Source of the DNA: Acetobacteraceae bacterium
GTDB lineage: Bacteria; Pseudomonadota; Alphaproteobacteria; Acetobacterales; Acetobacteraceae
DNA: 7,112 bases
Assembly: GCA_027323595.1 (NCBI GenBank)
Contig: DAHWBL010000420.1
Span: 1 to 7,112, forward strand
Direction of reading: 5' to 3'
Notes under the pieces: model-generated
Seen by the model: only the letters and a program-made list of their open reading frames with translations
The model's database searches: none
What the model was told of the DNA's origin: nothing
Position numbers and translations under genes: made by a program
Shown here: positions 5,343 to 7,112 of the stretch, in pieces
Layout: each line of letters opens with the position of its first letter
Position numbering within the stretch: position 1 is the stretch's first letter

Positions 5343-6346
5343 GCCGGCACCTGGCAGGCCTCGAAGCCGCGGCGCAGCTGCGGTCGGTTGAGGTCGCGCC
5401 CGATGAAGACGATCTTGCTGCGGCGCGGCTCGCCTGGCTTCCAGGGGCCGATATAGTCGCCGTCGGCGATCATGTGCACCGCCTGGAAGGCGAAGCGGCG
5501 GTCCTCGCCGGGATGGGCGATCACGCCTTTGGTGCGCAGCAGGTCCGCGCCTTTCTCGGCCAGCAGGCCGCCGATCCAGGACTGGAATTTTTCCGGATCG
5601 ATCGGGCGGTCCACCGCGAAGCTCACGCTGTAGATGCCCTGCGCGTGGCTGTGGGTATCCTCGGTGAGGAAGTTCGGGTCCATCGCCAGGATGCGGTCGA
5701 GCGCGAAGGCGTCGCGGTCGAGCAGGGTGGCGACCGGCACATCCGCGCGGGTGGCGTGATGCAGGGTGGCGAGCGGGTTGATCGCGCGCACGCGGGCCTC
5801 CACCTCGGCCAGCTCGGCGGCGGTCACGAGGTCGGTCTTGTTGATGATGACGATGTCGGCGAACGCGATCTGCGCGGACGCCTCTGGGCTGTCCTCCAGC
5901 CGGGCGGGCAGATTGCGCGCGTCCACCATGGTGACGATGGCGTCCAGCCGGGCGCGGGCGCGCACCCCTTCGTCGACGAAGAAGGTCTGCGCGACCGGGG
6001 CGGGATTGGCGAGCCCGGTGGTCTCGACGATGATGCCGTCGAAGCGGCCGGCGCGCTTGAACAGCCCGCCCAGGATGCGGATCAGGTCGCCGCGCACGGT
6101 GCAGCAGATGCAGCCGTTGTTCATCTCGAAGATTTCCTCGTCGCTGTCCACGACAAGGTCGTTATCGACGCCCAGCTCGCCGAACTCGTTGATGATGACG
6201 GCGTAGCGGCGGCCGTGATTCTCGGTGAGGATGCGGTTGAGCAGGGTGGTCTTGCCGGCGCCCAGAAAGCCGGTGAGCACGGTCACCGGCACGGTGGCAT
6301 CGGCGGCCGGGCCGGCTTCGGGCGCGGTCATGGTGGTGTCTGACAT
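5339..6346 (-). CDS. COG0523 (CobW/P47K-type) GTPase, putative metal chaperone
   Basis: COG0523 proteins are SIMIBI-class G3E GTPases that deliver metals, commonly zinc or cobalt, to target proteins. The 335-residue protein has a short disordered N-terminus and then Walker A GFLGAGKTT (26-34). It continues with INEFGELGVDNDLV (52-65), the metal-binding GCICC (C79, C81, C82), Walker B-like VETTGLANP (107-115), and NKTD (169-172) for guanine recognition. A CobW C-terminal domain spans about 236-331 (FQAVHM, RRSKIVFIGRDL). The His-rich stretch seen in some members is reduced to THSHAQG (H232, H234). Start: ATG at 6346 with GGAG six bases upstream; M6 is a possible alternative. There is no cobalamin gene nearby, so I would not call it CobW itself. 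It is followed by an overlapping WD40 gene and lies 70 bases after a transporter binding-protein gene. The specific metal and client are unknown. Confidence 0.93.
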   Translation of the reverse strand: MSDTTMTAPEAGPAADATVPVTVLTGFLGAGKTTLLNRILTENHGRRYAVIINEFGELGVDNDLVVDSDEEIFEMNNGCICCTVRGDLIRILGGLFKRAGRFDGIIVETTGLANPAPVAQTFFVDEGVRARARLDAIVTMVDARNLPARLEDSPEASAQIAFADIVIINKTDLVTAAELAEVEARVRAINPLATLHHATRADVPVATLLDRDAFALDRILAMDPNFLTEDTHSHAQGIYSVSFAVDRPIDPEKFQSWIGGLLAEKGADLLRTKGVIAHPGEDRRFAFQAVHMIADGDYIGPWKPGEPRRSKIVFIGRDLNRPQLRRGFEACQVPA

Positions 6347-6416
6347 GGGAAGCTCCAGCGTGGGGTCCGTGCCTGAACCTAGTGCCGCGCGCCGGCCGAT
6401 CCAACCCGTCGGGCGA

Positions 6417-7112
6417 TCATGGCCACAATACCGAGGCCGCCGGCACGTCGGCGTCGATCAGCCCCTGGGCGCGGGCGATGCGGTTCCAGGCGTTGATCTG
6501 CGCCACCGTGACGGTGGCATCGTAGTTGGAAAACGGCAGCGCGGTCACCTGGTCGGCGGTGAGCTTCAGATGGCGCGCCTCCGCCGCCTCGGCCTGCGGC
6601 TTGTGGCCGGGGATATAGGCGACCGCCTCGGCCATGGCGGCGCGAAACCCGGCGATCTGCGCGGGATGCGCGCCGGCCCAGGCGCGGGTGGCGACATAGA
6701 GGTTGGACAGCAGCCCGGCCGGGAAATGGGCGGTGAAGGGCGCGATCTCCTGGCCGATGCCGGCGGCGGTGAGCCGCCCGATGAAGGGCTGGGTGGTGGT
6801 GACCGCATCGACCTGGCCCAGATGCAGCAGATCGCCCATCTGGTTGAACGGCACCTCGACGAACACCACCCGCGCGGGGTCCACCCCGGCGTCGGCCAGC
6901 CACTGGCGGAACAGCACGTGATAGAAGCTGCCGATCGCCGACACGCCCACGCGCTTGCCGATGAAATCCCTCGGTGCGCGGATGGTGGTGCCGGCGCGGC
7001 CGACCACCGAGCCGTTCGGGTTTTCGGGCCGCACCACCGAGCCGCCGGCGATCACCACCAGATCGAGCCCGCCGGCCGCGGCCTGCAGCAGCAGCGGCTC
7101 GGTGATGCCGCC
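6417..7112 (-). CDS. ABC-transporter substrate-binding protein (NMT1/SsuA-like), C-terminal part
   Basis: These periplasmic proteins capture small ligands (sulfonates, nitrate, taurine, pyrimidine precursors and others) for an ABC importer. The window holds the last 231 residues; the reading frame continues beyond the right edge, so the signal peptide and first lobe are not visible. Visible features are GGITEPLLLQAAAGGLDLVV at the edge; RDFIGKRVGV (48-57), typical of the 'gene product asks for a defined ligand' group; QMGDLLHLGQVDAVTTTQPF (91-110), the usual stretch between lobes; and a helical C-terminal end with NYDATVTVAQINAW (187-200). The GTG at 7058 is internal, not a start. The ligand cannot be identified. 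The permease and ATPase genes must lie outside the window or elsewhere. Seventy bases separate it from the COG0523 gene, so co-transcription is possible but not shown. Confidence 0.88.
   Translation of the reverse strand, partial: GGITEPLLLQAAAGGLDLVVIAGGSVVRPENPNGSVVGRAGTTIRAPRDFIGKRVGVSAIGSFYHVLFRQWLADAGVDPARVVFVEVPFNQMGDLLHLGQVDAVTTTQPFIGRLTAAGIGQEIAPFTAHFPAGLLSNLYVATRAWAGAHPAQIAGFRAAMAEAVAYIPGHKPQAEAAEARHLKLTADQVTALPFSNYDATVTVAQINAWNRIARAQGLIDADVPAASVLWP

Noticed and set aside
4308..5456. Plus-strand open frame of 382 codons opposite the WD40 gene
   Set aside because: It is antisense to a well-supported gene, and its composition reflects the complementary codon pattern; no domain or ribosome binding site supports it. 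The same applies to the 406-codon frame at 3466-4686 and the 289-codon frame at 5474-6343.
6376..6404. Possible promoter TTGGAT-N17-TAGGTT on the minus strand before the COG0523 gene
   Set aside because: The spacing is ideal, but only three of six positions match in each hexamer, which is weak evidence in a 70-base gap. A separate promoter for the GTPase remains possible but is not supported enough to annotate.
6347..6416. Terminator or zinc-regulator site between the binding-protein gene and the COG0523 gene
   Set aside because: I found no stem followed by a T run and no clear AT-rich palindrome of the Zur type, so neither is called.
6417..7112. Link between the NMT1/THI5-like binding protein and vitamin B6/thiamine metabolism
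   Set aside because: The fold family includes proteins for thiamine precursors, but it is far broader than that. The pdx genes are on the opposite strand in a separate transcript, so proximity alone does not support a shared vitamin role.

Overview
The window is gene-dense, strongly G+C-rich bacterial chromosome with eight protein genes. Two are cut by the window edges, no RNA genes are visible, and no non-coding stretch exceeds about 100 bases. The DXP-dependent pyridoxal-phosphate genes pdxA and pdxJ, the codon use and the gene types suggest an alphaproteobacterium, possibly a Rhodospirillales/Acetobacteraceae member. That placement is an inference from gene content, not from a marker gene. 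I see no transposase, integrase, CRISPR array, phage gene or obvious foreign-composition island.

Left block, plus strand (1-2206): the 3' part of a dihydrolipoamide dehydrogenase gene (lpdA) is followed after 14 bases by pdxA. pdxA overlaps pdxJ by an ATGA. PdxA and PdxJ catalyse consecutive steps of vitamin B6 synthesis, so this is a tight two-gene pathway unit behind an E3 gene. A perfect 12-bp-stem hairpin lies inside the last codons of pdxJ and ends one base before its stop codon. It probably ends this transcript.

Right block, minus strand (7112 down to 2208), in order of transcription: the C-terminal part of an NMT1/SsuA-type ABC-transporter substrate-binding protein; a COG0523 (CobW/P47K) GTPase; a WD40 beta-propeller protein that starts on a TTG overlapping the GTPase stop; a DkgB-like aldo/keto reductase starting 5 bases after the WD40 stop; and, after a 94-base gap, a family III (CaiB/BaiF) CoA-transferase. 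GTPase, WD40 protein and reductase look like one translationally linked operon. The CoA-transferase appears to have its own sigma70-type promoter (TGGACA-N17-TAGAAT). An 18-bp near-perfect palindrome lies across its -10 region and start point, as expected of a repressor operator.

The two blocks converge with a single base between the pdxJ and CoA-transferase stop codons. The genes mostly belong to known families. The least explained items are the COG0523 GTPase/WD40 pair, the operator-controlled CoA-transferase promoter, and the terminator-like hairpin built into the pdxJ coding end.
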